Of a stretch of DNA of 64,000 nucleotides, positions 25,783 through 35,031 are shown one piece after another; within the stretch, counting starts at the first letter, position 1; every line of letters starts with the position of its first letter. This DNA is from Bacillota bacterium (GTDB lineage: Bacteria; Bacillota; Clostridia; Christensenellales; CAG-138): positions 1 through 64,000 of the forward strand of contig JAEYSE010000039.1 in the NCBI GenBank assembly GCA_023435025.1, written 5' to 3'. The position numbers and the translations under genes are program-made. The notes below the pieces were generated by a model. That model saw nothing but the letters and a program-made list of their open reading frames with translations, had not been told where the DNA came from and made no database searches.

Positions 25783-27144
25783 CTAGTATTGGATTTTGCC
25801 TTTTTCTTCTGTCAGCATGCTCGGAATATCGACATTATTTTCCGTGTAAGCCCTTGTAAGCACCGAGTTCTTCATCGCGTCTAAAGTGGCGGGCAGCGCA
25901 TCCGATACATTGACTGCGAGAATCTCGTCTTTAATTGAGTTGAGTACTTCGAACGGATTGGTTATATAATACTCGGTGAATTTGTTGGTCGAGTTCATCA
26001 TCTCGGGCAAAGACCATACCTCGGTGCGAATGGGGTCGAAGCCCAGCGTGTTCCAGATTTCGACGTTTCCTTCCTTTGAAAGCTTAGCAAACGCCAGGAA
26101 CTTCTTTACAAGGTCAGGATTTTTGCACTGCTTTGTAATTGACGTGCCCGTGCCTCCCATACCAACGGAGCGCGGCTGACCGGCTTCCCAAACGGGGAGT
26201 GGCGCGATCGCAATTTTCTTTGCAAGGTCCGGCATATGGTCGGTAAAGCGGTCCATATACCACATGGGCATCACGATGGAGCCAATCGCGCCACTGTTCA
26301 TCAGAGCGTAAAATTCTTCCGAGTGATGGAAGTTGCCCGGGGCAATTGTCGCGATTCCCTCGTTAAGCAATTTGCGATTGTATTCAAGCGTTTTTACCAT
26401 CTGCGGGGAACTGATGTCCGGTTTGCCGTCCTTGGTTAACATGTCGCCGCCCTGTGAGGAAAGCATTGGCCACATATGCCATATATCCCCAGATTCTAAC
26501 GACTCCCAATACTTATCCGGCAAAGCGGATTTGAGTTTTTTGCCCGCCTCATAGTATTCATCCCACGTCTTGATGTTTTTCCAATCAATGCCCGCTTTAT
26601 CGCAAAGCTCCGTATTATAGTAGATGACAGCCGCGCCGACATGGAAGCAAATGCCGTAGTAGTTTCCATCCTTGGAGTAGATGTCCACTCTTGCCTTTAC
26701 AATATTGTTCAGTTCCGGTTCTACGACATCGTTAAGCGGAACCAACTGGATGTCACCCTTGAGGAAGTTGGCGTATTTGCCCAACTCAATGTCTACGAGA
26801 TCCGGCGCACCCACACCCGATTGTAGTGCGATAAGCAGCTTGTTGTGCATATCGTCGAACGGATATACGGTAGGAATGAGGTTAATCGGCTCATTGGGGT
26901 TCTCTTCGTTCCATTTGGCCGCCATCTTTTCATAGAACTGGACATGCAGGTCCTGGAATGTCCAGAATTGAATATCTACCGGCTGAGCTTCCGTTTGCGT
27001 ATTTGCCGGAGCAGCCGTTGGTGCTTCTGCCGGAGCTGCTGCCGGAGGCGGCGCTTCTGTCGGCGCCGGAGCTCCACATGCCACAAAGAGACCCGCCAAC
27101 ATTACGATTGTTAACACCAAGGATAGCGCTTTTTTTGTTATCAT
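25783..27144 (-). CDS. Extracellular sugar-binding lipoprotein (ABC, family 1)
   Basis: The 453-residue protein has a lipoprotein signal ending AGLFVACG (Cys ~22), a Pro/Ala/Glu-rich linker of ~35 residues, and a type 1 periplasmic-binding fold (DIQFWTFQDLHVQFYEKMAAKWNEENP.., PDLVDIELGKYANFL, SIVMPMWYMDR). It captures a sugar or oligosaccharide for the two downstream permeases. Linkage to a GH51 enzyme suggests arabino-oligosaccharides. The ATG at 27144 is preferred to the frame start at 27162. Confidence 0.92.
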   Translation of the reverse strand: MITKKALSLVLTIVMLAGLFVACGAPAPTEAPPPAAAPAEAPTAAPANTQTEAQPVDIQFWTFQDLHVQFYEKMAAKWNEENPNEPINLIPTVYPFDDMHNKLLIALQSGVGAPDLVDIELGKYANFLKGDIQLVPLNDVVEPELNNIVKARVDIYSKDGNYYGICFHVGAAVIYYNTELCDKAGIDWKNIKTWDEYYEAGKKLKSALPDKYWESLESGDIWHMWPMLSSQGGDMLTKDGKPDISSPQMVKTLEYNRKLLNEGIATIAPGNFHHSEEFYALMNSGAIGSIVMPMWYMDRFTDHMPDLAKKIAIAPLPVWEAGQPRSVGMGGTGTSITKQCKNPDLVKKFLAFAKLSKEGNVEIWNTLGFDPIRTEVWSLPEMMNSTNKFTEYYITNPFEVLNSIKDEILAVNVSDALPATLDAMKNSVLTRAYTENNVDIPSMLTEEKGKIQY

Positions 27145-27224
27145 TTTCCAGCAACCTCTCATCTTTATTTATATTAAGCGGAATATTCAATAATCGCCAG
27201 TAAAAATATCCCGCTAATATATGC

Positions 27225-28754
27225 TTAATGCAAACTTTTTTTAAACCGAACCACATTCCACGAGGCTCTCCCAAGCTCAATGGAAAATTCACCGTTCCCC
27301 AAATTCCGGATGGAATTCCGACAAATATGAGGAGCTACTGTATTCGGATGAGCAATCGTATTGATGGCTTTTAGATCTTCGCTTTCCAAAACGATATGCT
27401 CCATCATTGTATAGTTCTCAAAATCTCTGAGATAGCAAGTGACATTCATAGGTTCGTCAAGGCTACGGTTCACGGCGAATAACGCCACTTCCTCGGCTTC
27501 CTCATTCAAAACGGCTACAGTCTCAAGGTATGGTACATCGGTATAGTCTTTGGAATCATACTTAGGAGAGACAACTATCGGTATAAGGGCCGTACCCCTA
27601 CCAAACTTTGATGCGTGCAAGAATGGATAGAATATCGTCTGGCGGCATAAGCCTCCGCCCGGCTGCGTTACAATCGGCGCGATGACGTTGACAAGCTGTG
27701 CCATACAAGCCATTTTCAGTCTGTCAGCGTGCTTTAAAAATGTAATAAGCATACAACCGACAACGAGTGCATCCTCAAAAGTATAAACGTCCTCAAGCAG
27801 TGTCGGCGAAGTTCGCCAAGGGTTGTCTTTCATTACACCATCGTCGTGCTGTTTTGAATGATACCAAACATTCCATTCGTCGAAGCTTAGCATAATATCT
27901 TTCTTGCCGCGCTTTTTGGCTTTCACATAATCGCAGACAGAAATTACGGTTTTGATAAAACGCTCTGTTTCGAGCGACCGAGCAAGAAAGTTCGCGGTGT
28001 CGCCGTCTTCATTGCCAAAGTATTGATGAAGCGAAACAAAATCGACCACGTCATAGGTGTGCGTTAATGTCTCGGCTTCCCATTCGGGAAACGTATCCAT
28101 GAATGTGTTTGAACTTCCGCAGGAAACAAGCTTTATATCCGGGTCAAAAAGCTTCATGGCACGCGCTGTTTCCGTGGCGAGCCGCCCGTATTCCGTTGGT
28201 GTTTTGTGTCCCGTCTGCCATGAACCGTCCATTTCATTGCCCAAACACCATAGCTTGATGTCATGCGGCTGATGGTACCCATGTTGAATACGCAGATCGC
28301 TCCAATAGGTCCCCGCAGGGTGGTTGCAGTATTCTAAAAGGTCAAGCGCAGCCTCTGTTCCTCTTGTGCCCAGATTAACGGCAAGCATGGGTTCCGTGCC
28401 TATTCGCTCACACCATGAGGCAAATTCATTTATCCCCACCTCGTTTGTTTCCAGTGTCCGCCACGCGAGGTCAAGCCGCTTGGGACGGGATTCTATAGGG
28501 CCAACGCCGTCTTCCCAACGATAACCTGACACAAAGTTGCCGCCAGGATACCGAATGATAGGAACATCCAACTCTTTAACGAGCTCGGCAACGTCTTTTC
28601 GAAAACCATACATGTCAGCTTCCGGATGGGTCGGTTCATAGATCCCATGATAGATGCATCTGCCCAAATGTTCGACAAAAGAACCAAATATTCTCTTATC
28701 GACTTCGCCGATCGTGTAAGTTCTTTCAATGGTAATCTTCGCTTTCTGTGCCAT
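27225..28754 (-). CDS. GH51 alpha-L-arabinofuranosidase
   Basis: The 509-residue enzyme has the GH51 N terminus (IDKRIFGSFVEHLGRCIYHGIY-like) and both catalytic glutamates: acid/base in WCLGNEMDGSW and nucleophile in LSFDEWNVWYH. It lacks a signal peptide, so it cleaves arabinofuranosyl residues from oligosaccharides inside the cell. It is the first gene of an operon with the sugar-binding protein, two permeases and the ArsR-type regulator, which indicates arabinan or arabinoxylan oligosaccharide use. Confidence 0.94.
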   Translation of the reverse strand: MAQKAKITIERTYTIGEVDKRIFGSFVEHLGRCIYHGIYEPTHPEADMYGFRKDVAELVKELDVPIIRYPGGNFVSGYRWEDGVGPIESRPKRLDLAWRTLETNEVGINEFASWCERIGTEPMLAVNLGTRGTEAALDLLEYCNHPAGTYWSDLRIQHGYHQPHDIKLWCLGNEMDGSWQTGHKTPTEYGRLATETARAMKLFDPDIKLVSCGSSNTFMDTFPEWEAETLTHTYDVVDFVSLHQYFGNEDGDTANFLARSLETERFIKTVISVCDYVKAKKRGKKDIMLSFDEWNVWYHSKQHDDGVMKDNPWRTSPTLLEDVYTFEDALVVGCMLITFLKHADRLKMACMAQLVNVIAPIVTQPGGGLCRQTIFYPFLHASKFGRGTALIPIVVSPKYDSKDYTDVPYLETVAVLNEEAEEVALFAVNRSLDEPMNVTCYLRDFENYTMMEHIVLESEDLKAINTIAHPNTVAPHICRNSIRNLGNGEFSIELGRASWNVVRFKKSLH

Positions 28755-28910
28755 AAACCCCATCTTCCCGCTTTGATTTTATTCCGAAAAACTGTATCGT
28801 TCAGGAGTTGATTAACTTATGGATATACTGCCTTTGTCTCAACCGCGACATGGTTTACTTGTATGTTAATTTCTCATTAATGTGTCGATATAATGGTATT
28901 CTCTGGGTTT

Positions 28911-28940
28911 ACTATATACTCTTCCCATCGCGTGCGTCAA
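28911..28940 (-). promoter_or_regulatory. Putative promoter of the GH51-ABC operon
   Basis: Minus-strand TTGACG (28935-28940) and TATAGT (28911-28916) are 18 bases apart, ~155 bases before the GH51 start. Confidence 0.55.
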
Positions 28941-29194
28941 TAGAATAATGCGATAAAATCAGCGTTTTTTTGTAAATTTTTGAATTGATGAACACAAACG
29001 TTAATCGGTAAATACCTAACGCATATTGGATTAATTCATTTGTTTATACGGTTACGCATTCCTGACTAAAGTACAACAGAATAGCCGTCACGGCCGTATC
29101 AGCAGCGGCTATTTGCATTATTGTCTATGTATCCTCCACCTTTCGTTTCCGGTTTTACGTTTCGCGTTTAGTTGTTCCGGCTTCTCTACGACTA

Positions 29195-29233
29195 AAAGGA
29201 CTGAGTCCTGTCCAATACAGAACTCAGTCCTTT
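29195..29233 (-). terminator. Terminator of the esterase gene
   Basis: AAAGGACTGAGT / ACTCAGTCCTTT, a 12-bp perfect stem with a 15-base loop, ends in TTTTAG on the minus strand, just after the esterase stop codon. Confidence 0.75.
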
Positions 29234-29251
29234 CGTGTTGGTTGATTGCTG

Positions 29252-31036
29252 TTACTTCGACGTTATGTTCAATATGGTTTCCTGCGCTGCTTTTATCAAT
29301 CCTGCAGCCTGTTCCTCAGTCAGTTTCACTCCGACCCAACCATTAACCTGGCCGATAAAGCCATTCAGCACTTCGACCGCTTCTGAAGATTTGTCATTTT
29401 CCATCGCCATTAATTTAAGCGCTTGGTCCAGTTTTACCGTCAGGGCATTTTTGCCTCCTTCATTAAGTTCGAGGCTTGCGACCACCGCCTTAAGGGCGGC
29501 AACCTGTTCATCCAGCGTTACATCTCTGACGGTTATGGTAACGTCCTTGGTTTCTGACAGATTGTACCAGCTGTCACCATCGCTGGCTATAAATCTGACC
29601 GTGTACGTTCCCGCCTGGGTGTAATCGGGAGTCCATGTGAACTCCTTTGTTTCAGCATCAAAGCTTGCCCCTGAGGGTAAATCGCCTACAATCCTGTACG
29701 TTAACTCATCCCCGTCAGGGTCTGTTGCTTCAGCGTTAAAGATCAGTGTCCGGTTCTCATCTGCCGAAAATTGGTCCCCGGTAATCCATACCGGGGCGCT
29801 GTTCACAAATGCTCTCGGCTGCCACAAATAGTCTCTGGCATACATCGTGAACAACTGGCACCAGGCATTAAAGTCGTGAGCACCGGCCACCACAACATTT
29901 TTATAATTGGCCTTTCCGTCCAATGCGACTAATTGGTTCGGGTTTGGCAACCCGAAATCATATCGTCCGCCACCAAAGAGAATATTGCACGACTTCAGAT
30001 TCGGAGTAGTGTTGCGGACTCCCACGCCGCCGCTCCATACGCCGTAGTACCCAAACTTCGTACAGTCATAGTTTATGATGTTAGCTGTAATCATCCCGCC
30101 CATTGAGAGACCAGCAAACGACCGATCAGCCGCTTCCTTCGACACATTATAGTTGCTTTCAACAAACGGGATCACGATATCGAACAAATTGGGGTACGCC
30201 GGAGCGTTTCCAAGGTACGTAGAGTCCGTTGCAACGACAATCGCAGGTTCGGTAAGGCCCTCTGCAAGCAGGTTATCCATAATATTGGGTACGCTTCCGA
30301 TGTTTAACCAGTCAGAGGCATCCTGACCGCCGCCATGTTGCATATAAATCGTTTTGTACGGCTCTTCTCGGTCCGGATCATATCCATACGGCAGATACAC
30401 GCCCAGATACCGCGTTCTACCACCGATCTGAGTGGGTATCGCCACGTAACCCCACGTACCTTTCTCTCCATCGGTTCTGGGGTTTTCAATCACACGCGCC
30501 CCCATGGGTTCATAATTCTGTTTGTCCGGATCATATGGCACATACACCGCGTTAAAGGCACGCCTCGCGGTTCCCGTGAGGCCATCAGGAGCATATATCG
30601 GCGAATTCGCGGGATCGGTCACCCATAAGTTGGTGTTGCCGTTCACGTAAAACCAGTATTGGTTGGCGCCGGCTGCAAGCGGTACATCAATGACCCAATA
30701 GCCGCCGTCACGCTTTTCCATCGCCGCCGTATATGCGCCACCCCCACGCATAAAACCAGGCTGATACTCAGACGGCTGGTATACTTTCGTATCAGCAGGA
30801 TTGGCCCAGTTCCTCAACAGTATGTCGCCGACGAACGTCACGCTGGTAGCGGTTGCGTTCTGGTAAGCAAACCGTACGGTGTAGCCGGTCGGCGAATTGG
30901 TGTCCCTCATAACAGTCGGCCCCGGGACCAAATTCTCCTCGGCCAGTGCAGTCACGACCGACATGCCCAAGACCATAGCCAAAACCAGTACCACCGCCGA
31001 GATTCTGATGAGCTTCTTTAGGCTTGTGTTTTTCAT
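29252..31036 (-). CDS. Secreted CE1-like (feruloyl/acetyl-xylan type) esterase with CBM48-like and Ig domains
   Basis: The ~594-residue protein has a signal peptide (VVLVLAMVLGMSVVTALA). An N-terminal E-set/CBM48-like domain (~40-160) precedes an alpha/beta-hydrolase of the enterochelin esterase/CE1 type: MQHGGGQDASDW oxyanion region, nucleophile in GLSMGG near residue 310, and a late AGAHDFNAW that supplies the His. A putative-Ig domain (~400-500, DPDGDELTYRI.., FTWTPDYTQAGTYTVRFIASDGD) and a helical C-terminal domain of ~85 residues follow. Beside a GH51 operon it probably removes ester decorations from arabinoxylan outside the cell. GAAGGAG lies before the ATG at 31036. Confidence 0.85.
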   Translation of the reverse strand: MKNTSLKKLIRISAVVLVLAMVLGMSVVTALAEENLVPGPTVMRDTNSPTGYTVRFAYQNATATSVTFVGDILLRNWANPADTKVYQPSEYQPGFMRGGGAYTAAMEKRDGGYWVIDVPLAAGANQYWFYVNGNTNLWVTDPANSPIYAPDGLTGTARRAFNAVYVPYDPDKQNYEPMGARVIENPRTDGEKGTWGYVAIPTQIGGRTRYLGVYLPYGYDPDREEPYKTIYMQHGGGQDASDWLNIGSVPNIMDNLLAEGLTEPAIVVATDSTYLGNAPAYPNLFDIVIPFVESNYNVSKEAADRSFAGLSMGGMITANIINYDCTKFGYYGVWSGGVGVRNTTPNLKSCNILFGGGRYDFGLPNPNQLVALDGKANYKNVVVAGAHDFNAWCQLFTMYARDYLWQPRAFVNSAPVWITGDQFSADENRTLIFNAEATDPDGDELTYRIVGDLPSGASFDAETKEFTWTPDYTQAGTYTVRFIASDGDSWYNLSETKDVTITVRDVTLDEQVAALKAVVASLELNEGGKNALTVKLDQALKLMAMENDKSSEAVEVLNGFIGQVNGWVGVKLTEEQAAGLIKAAQETILNITSK

Positions 31037-31938
31037 GACCATTCTCCTTCATAAAATTTTCTCTTTTCAAGTGCTTTACAAGTACTACAAAAGACCCATT
31101 TGACAAACCATCGGAACCCCCTCCCCTCTGTCATATATCCGGACGTCTTGGTCTGTGCAATCATGCAGCTAAGCATTGGACACATTATTCTTTTAGATAC
31201 CTTGACGGGTAAATTAACTTTTCTATTCTGCTACCTTTGTCAGAATTGTGTTATGATTAACAATTTTGTTAATGTTTGTATTAATCCCACTTTATGGCTA
31301 AAATATATACCCGTTTATCGGAAATATCAATCGAATAGTGTGGAAAAAAACAGCGACAATTGGGCGTATATGTCGCCGATAAATACATCCGTTAATCGTT
31401 AGTAGTCATAAGAATAACCGATTAATGAATTTATTATTGTGGTATATCACTTGCCCCGGAATCCAGGTTATAGCCGTACCACAACAACTGTTTGGGATCG
31501 TCCGAAAGACCGTACATCGTATAATCACAACCCGTATCATCCAAACTGCACATATGTTTGAAGTGTGAACTATTCCTATACTAAAAGCGCGGCATCCATT
31601 AGACGCCGCGCCTTGATGTTGGTTTTCTCTGTTCTTATGCGTTTGTTCTCTATAAACCGCCGCTCCCATACCGGCATACGAGCGCTTAGTATGACACCCT
31701 CCCGAATTGTGCTTTTGATAGACAAATAGGTCCCTTTGCTCAACAACCGGCATTACGTAAGAATTAAAACTATTTAATAGCACAAAAAGGGCCTGCTAAG
31801 CCTCCGTATTCTAAATAACATACGTTTATATCACGCTGAATTTTTTCATGTTTTGCTTATTGTCCGCATAAAACCCATAAAGCGACAAATACTACTTCTG
31901 CATCCAAAAAACACAGGCAAGCAGGAGGTTTTTTTATT
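31037..31938. other. Large intergenic region with inverted repeats
   Basis: About 900 bases. Open frames at 31100-31402 (+) and 31406-31783 (-) have no ribosome sites or protein-like composition. Structures seen: ATTAACA-ATTT-TGTTAAT (31256-31273), a possible operator ahead of the esterase; and a GCGCGGC/GCCGCGC hairpin near 31586-31610 that on the minus strand ends in TTTTAG, like a terminator. The element TTAATCG/CGATTAA recurs near 29000 and 31390. Confidence 0.45.
31866..31894 (+). promoter_or_regulatory. Putative sigma-G promoter of spoVT
   Basis: GCATAA (31866-31871) and AATACTA (31888-31894) are 16 bases apart, close to the sigma-G consensus (-35 TGHATR, -10 CATNHTA). spoVT is a known sigma-G target in Bacillus. 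Confidence 0.45.
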
Positions 31939-32496
31939 TTGAAAGCGACAGGAATTGTAAGACGAATAGATGAACTCGGACGCGTTGTTATCCCAAAAGA
32001 AATCCGCAGAACCCTCCGAATCAGGGAGGGAGACCCTTTAGAAATTTTCACCGACCGCGAGGGGGAAGTCATACTCAAGAAATATTCGCCCATCGGCGAG
32101 CTGAATGACTTTTCCCGTGAATACGCGGTAGCCATGCACCAAAACCTTGGGCATATCGCTGCGATCTGCGACAAGGACGTTATCATTACCGTCGCGGGAG
32201 GCAGCAGGCGCGAGCTTTTGGAGAAGGCCATCCACGAGGACGTGGAGCAGGTGATGCAATCACGCACCAAGGTGATGCGGTCCGCCACTAAGGGTGAGGA
32301 GCTTCTTGCCATCACCGAGGGCGATGAAGAAAACCACCCCTATCGGGCACAGGTGATCGTGCCCATACTGGCTGAAGGTGACGCCATAGGTGCCGTGATG
32401 CTGCTTTCCCGTGAGCCGGACGTCGTAATGGGGCCAATGGAATTAAAGGTGGCCGAGACAGCAGCAAGCTTTATCGGCAAACAAATGGAACAGTAG
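31939..32496 (+). CDS. spoVT: Stage V sporulation protein T (AbrB family)
   Basis: The 185-residue protein has the AbrB-like swapped-hairpin DNA-binding domain (MKATGIVRRIDELGRVVIPKEIRRTLRIREGDPLEIF, residues 1-50) and a C-terminal GAF-like domain (~60-180) typical of SpoVT. SpoVT regulates sigma-G genes in the forespore. It starts with TTG after AGGAGG. Full length; this is the main sign of sporulation in the window. Confidence 0.95.
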   Translation: MKATGIVRRIDELGRVVIPKEIRRTLRIREGDPLEIFTDREGEVILKKYSPIGELNDFSREYAVAMHQNLGHIAAICDKDVIITVAGGSRRELLEKAIHEDVEQVMQSRTKVMRSATKGEELLAITEGDEENHPYRAQVIVPILAEGDAIGAVMLLSREPDVVMGPMELKVAETAASFIGKQMEQ

Positions 32497-32504
32497 GAAA
32501 AATC

Positions 32505-32531
32505 AAACGGGCGGTTTTACCGTCCGTTTTT
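32505..32531 (+). terminator. Rho-independent terminator after spoVT
   Basis: AAACGGGCGG / CCGTCCGTTT stem (one G-T pair), TTTTA loop, then a T run. Confidence 0.85.
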
Positions 32532-32665
32532 CTGTGGCCTGAAACGTTCTTAATTAAAGAAGGTGACCAGCATAGCCTTTTGCGTCTTCATTTCTGTAGC
32601 AATCCAAACACGTCCACGTATTGACAATTGAGCCGGTCCCGGATATGCCGGAATATAGCTTTTAC

Positions 32666-32694
32666 TTGTTAGCCACAACCATATATGGTATGAT
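32666..32694 (+). promoter_or_regulatory. Putative sigma-A promoter of the GNAT gene
   Basis: TTGTTA (32666-32671) and TATGAT (32689-32694), 17-base spacer, ~50 bases upstream of the start codon. Confidence 0.6.
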
Positions 32695-32745
32695 CCTTAT
32701 AATTTCATCCAATCAAAAGTTCATAGCAAATTGAAAGGAAGACAC

Positions 32746-33642
32746 ATGGCTGTTACGCAAAAGCAATACGCTGGAGGCTTCGAATTTGCTGCGGAGTTCC
32801 ACCGCGTATACGATTTTTTAAAGCGCATCAATGAGCCATTCATAACGGAAGAAAACTTTTTATGGGCGCGCTGGGAGTGGATGTTTTCCCTCTGGTGCCT
32901 CGATACGAAGTATCTGGACCGAATCGGCATTTGGGAAGACGATGGGAAAATCGTAGGGCTTGCCACCTACGAGCAGAGCATAGGATATGCCTGGTTCTGT
33001 ATCGATCCCGTTTATCGTTTTTTGCATAAAGAGATGTTATGTTATGCAAATGAGCGGTTGAGCCAGGATGGCGTAGTGCACGCTCTTATTCGGGATACGG
33101 ACGCGGAGTTTCAGGACGCCGCGGCACGGCTGGGCTTTTACCCCACGCAGGACAAGGAATGCAACGCCGTGCTGCCTTTGGACGCCTTCAGCCTTTCGTA
33201 CACTTTGCCCGAAGGGTACCGCATCGTAAGCTTGGATGAAGAATACGATCTCAGAAAATACAACAAGGTGCTCCATCACGGGTTTAACCACCCCGGCGAA
33301 GCGCCCGAAACCGAGAAGTGGATGAATAACCGCAGGCGTGAATTGTCCGGCCCTCACAACAACCTTCATTTAAAGGTTGCCGTTGCTTCACCTGATGGAG
33401 ATTTTATCTCCTACTGCGGCACATGGTACCTTCCTGGCACGCAGTACGCGCTCATTGAGCCCGTTGCAACCGTGCCGGAATACCGCCAAAAGGGAATGGG
33501 TAGGGCCGCAGTGCTTGAGGCTGCCCGCCGCTGCGCGGAGCTTGGCGCAAAGATGGCATATGTCGGTTCCTCCCAGCAGTTTTACTACAATCTTGGCTTT
33601 CGACCATACTCCACCTATACCTGGTGGAAAAAGAACGTATAA
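32746..33642 (+). CDS. GNAT family N-acetyltransferase (two-domain)
   Basis: The 298-residue protein has a C-terminal GNAT fold with the acetyl-CoA loop (VATVPEYRQKGMGRAAVLEA) and the terminal strand FYYNLGFRPYSTYTWWKK. The N-terminal half looks like a second, degenerate GNAT domain (..GKIVGLATYEQSIGYAWFCIDPVYR). The ATG at 32746 has AAGGAAG upstream. The substrate is unknown. Confidence 0.88.
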   Translation: MAVTQKQYAGGFEFAAEFHRVYDFLKRINEPFITEENFLWARWEWMFSLWCLDTKYLDRIGIWEDDGKIVGLATYEQSIGYAWFCIDPVYRFLHKEMLCYANERLSQDGVVHALIRDTDAEFQDAAARLGFYPTQDKECNAVLPLDAFSLSYTLPEGYRIVSLDEEYDLRKYNKVLHHGFNHPGEAPETEKWMNNRRRELSGPHNNLHLKVAVASPDGDFISYCGTWYLPGTQYALIEPVATVPEYRQKGMGRAAVLEAARRCAELGAKMAYVGSSQQFYYNLGFRPYSTYTWWKKNV

Positions 33643-33646
33643 CAAT

Positions 33647-33677
33647 AAACGGGAGGTTCAAATTGCGCTTCCCGTTT
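33647..33677. terminator. Hairpin between convergent genes
   Basis: AAACGGGA / TCCCGTTT, 8-bp stem, 15-base loop, between the GNAT gene (+) and the membrane-anchored protein gene (-). Confidence 0.55.
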
Positions 33678-33694
33678 CATATTGGATTGAGTTC

Positions 33695-34279
33695 TCAAAA
33701 CAGGTTGGGCTGCGGTCTGACAATGTCTTTCCATTGCATTTGAATGCCTTGAATTTTATAGCCCAGAAGCGTCCTTTTTACCAGAACGATACCTATCGGC
33801 GAAGTTGTTTTCTGCATTCCTGTAGCGATGTCGGTGACAGTCACATCAATGGTATACCCAAATTGGTTTGGCGTATGGGGGTCCAATGTGATGGAACCCG
33901 CTTGCAGCTTCCAATTCTGGCGCACTGCAAGCTTTCCATACTGATCAAACACCCGATTTGCAATCATTTTTTCAAAGCCGTCTTTCGTACACATGGAACC
34001 ATATTCCCTGGCATAATGCATATACAAGGGGTCTTCGCTCCCTTCCAATGTAACAACGCCTTGCGCACCACCCTGTTCCATTTTTTGTTGTAGCTCTAAT
34101 TCTATTTTTTCATATAGCTCGCTGACGAGTGCCGGATCCTCTACCGTATAAAGCTTAGTCAAGAAAGCGGAAACAATAGGTTCCGGCTTTTGGTTGAAAG
34201 ACAGCAGAAGCAGGGTCGTCGCGACGACCACGATAAACAGCGCAGCTAGAATCCAGATCCGTTTCTTATCCAGCTTCAT
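33695..34279 (-). CDS. Membrane-anchored protein of unknown function
   Basis: The 194-residue product begins MKLDKKRIWILAALFIVVVA, a single N-terminal membrane helix, followed by an extracytoplasmic domain of ~165 residues with mixed helix and strand. AAGGAGG precedes the ATG at 34279. It has no recognised family; it resembles small anchored proteins that regulate or accompany envelope functions. It is downstream of the GNAT gene on the same strand with a gap of ~150 bases. Confidence 0.6.
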   Translation of the reverse strand: MKLDKKRIWILAALFIVVVATTLLLLSFNQKPEPIVSAFLTKLYTVEDPALVSELYEKIELELQQKMEQGGAQGVVTLEGSEDPLYMHYAREYGSMCTKDGFEKMIANRVFDQYGKLAVRQNWKLQAGSITLDPHTPNQFGYTIDVTVTDIATGMQKTTSPIGIVLVKRTLLGYKIQGIQMQWKDIVRPQPNLF

Positions 34280-34427
34280 TACAAACCTCCTTGCCGCGAT
34301 TTCCAAATCTTTCATTTTCCTGTATTTTACAGCAAAATACATCCCAATGCAAGGATTGTGGCGTCATGGAGGCCATGCGCAGGGCCCGTTAATAATAGCC
34401 CAAAGTTCGTTCAGCCGGTATTCGTTT

Positions 34428-35012
34428 TCATTCCGCCCCGGCATCGTGGCCGAGCACAAGCTGCATGACCGCTACGTCCCCGTCCCGGGCAATTTGTTTA
34501 AAGCCAAGCTCACGGTACATGTTGAACGTCCCTCGGTATCTGTTTGCGCCTGTCTGGCTTTCCACCGGCAGGGCCAGGACAGCCTCAAAACCGTCTTTGT
34601 GGAAGTCCTCCACCGCCGCCTTTAACAGGCTGCGCGCCACACCCTGGCCGCGATAGGCCGGGTCGATGACATAGCAGACCAGACACCCCGTCTTTTTCCC
34701 ATGTATATACTGCTCCATATCCGCAAAAAGCCGCGCATACGCCCGGATATCGTTGGCGTTGCACCAGCCGATACACCGTTCACCTTCAAAGGCGAGATAT
34801 CCCTTCATGCTGCCGCTTTTGATCTCTCCCAGCGCCTCCGCACGGTTCTGTTCACCCGTACGCGCTTCCCACTCCGCACCCGAACAATCCGTATGATAAA
34901 ACCGGCAGTAACACGTTGCCCAATCGGGAGCGTGGCAGAAATCCACGGAATCAAAATAGGTGACAAATGTTTCCGCAAGCGCGGGAGACAAAGGTTTAAC
35001 CGTAATCTGCAA
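34428..35012 (-). CDS. GNAT family N-acetyltransferase
   Basis: The 194-residue protein has the acetyl-CoA motif VIDPAYRGQGVARSLLKAAVED and the end strand MYRELGFKQIARDGDVAVMQLVL. The N-terminal CHAPDWATCYCRFYH, rich in Cys and His, is typical of one GNAT subgroup of Firmicutes. It starts at a TTG after AAGGAGG and is 19 bases downstream of the methyltransferase gene, so co-transcribed. Confidence 0.9.
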   Translation of the reverse strand: MQITVKPLSPALAETFVTYFDSVDFCHAPDWATCYCRFYHTDCSGAEWEARTGEQNRAEALGEIKSGSMKGYLAFEGERCIGWCNANDIRAYARLFADMEQYIHGKKTGCLVCYVIDPAYRGQGVARSLLKAAVEDFHKDGFEAVLALPVESQTGANRYRGTFNMYRELGFKQIARDGDVAVMQLVLGHDAGAE

Positions 35013-35031
35013 AATTCATTCCTCCTTGCCC

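Larger units (their letters stand above)
28755..29251. other. Regulatory gap between esterase and GH51 genes
   Basis: About 500 AT-rich bases holding the GH51 promoter (28911-28940), the esterase terminator (29195-29233) and an AATAGCCG/CGGCTATT inverted repeat (29082-29114). No gene seen. Confidence 0.6.

Noticed and set aside
31100..31402. 100-residue plus-strand frame in the large gap
   Set aside because: AT-rich non-coding composition and no start signal.
31406..31783. 125-residue minus-strand frame in the large gap
   Set aside because: Atypical composition, no ribosome site, contains a terminator-like hairpin.
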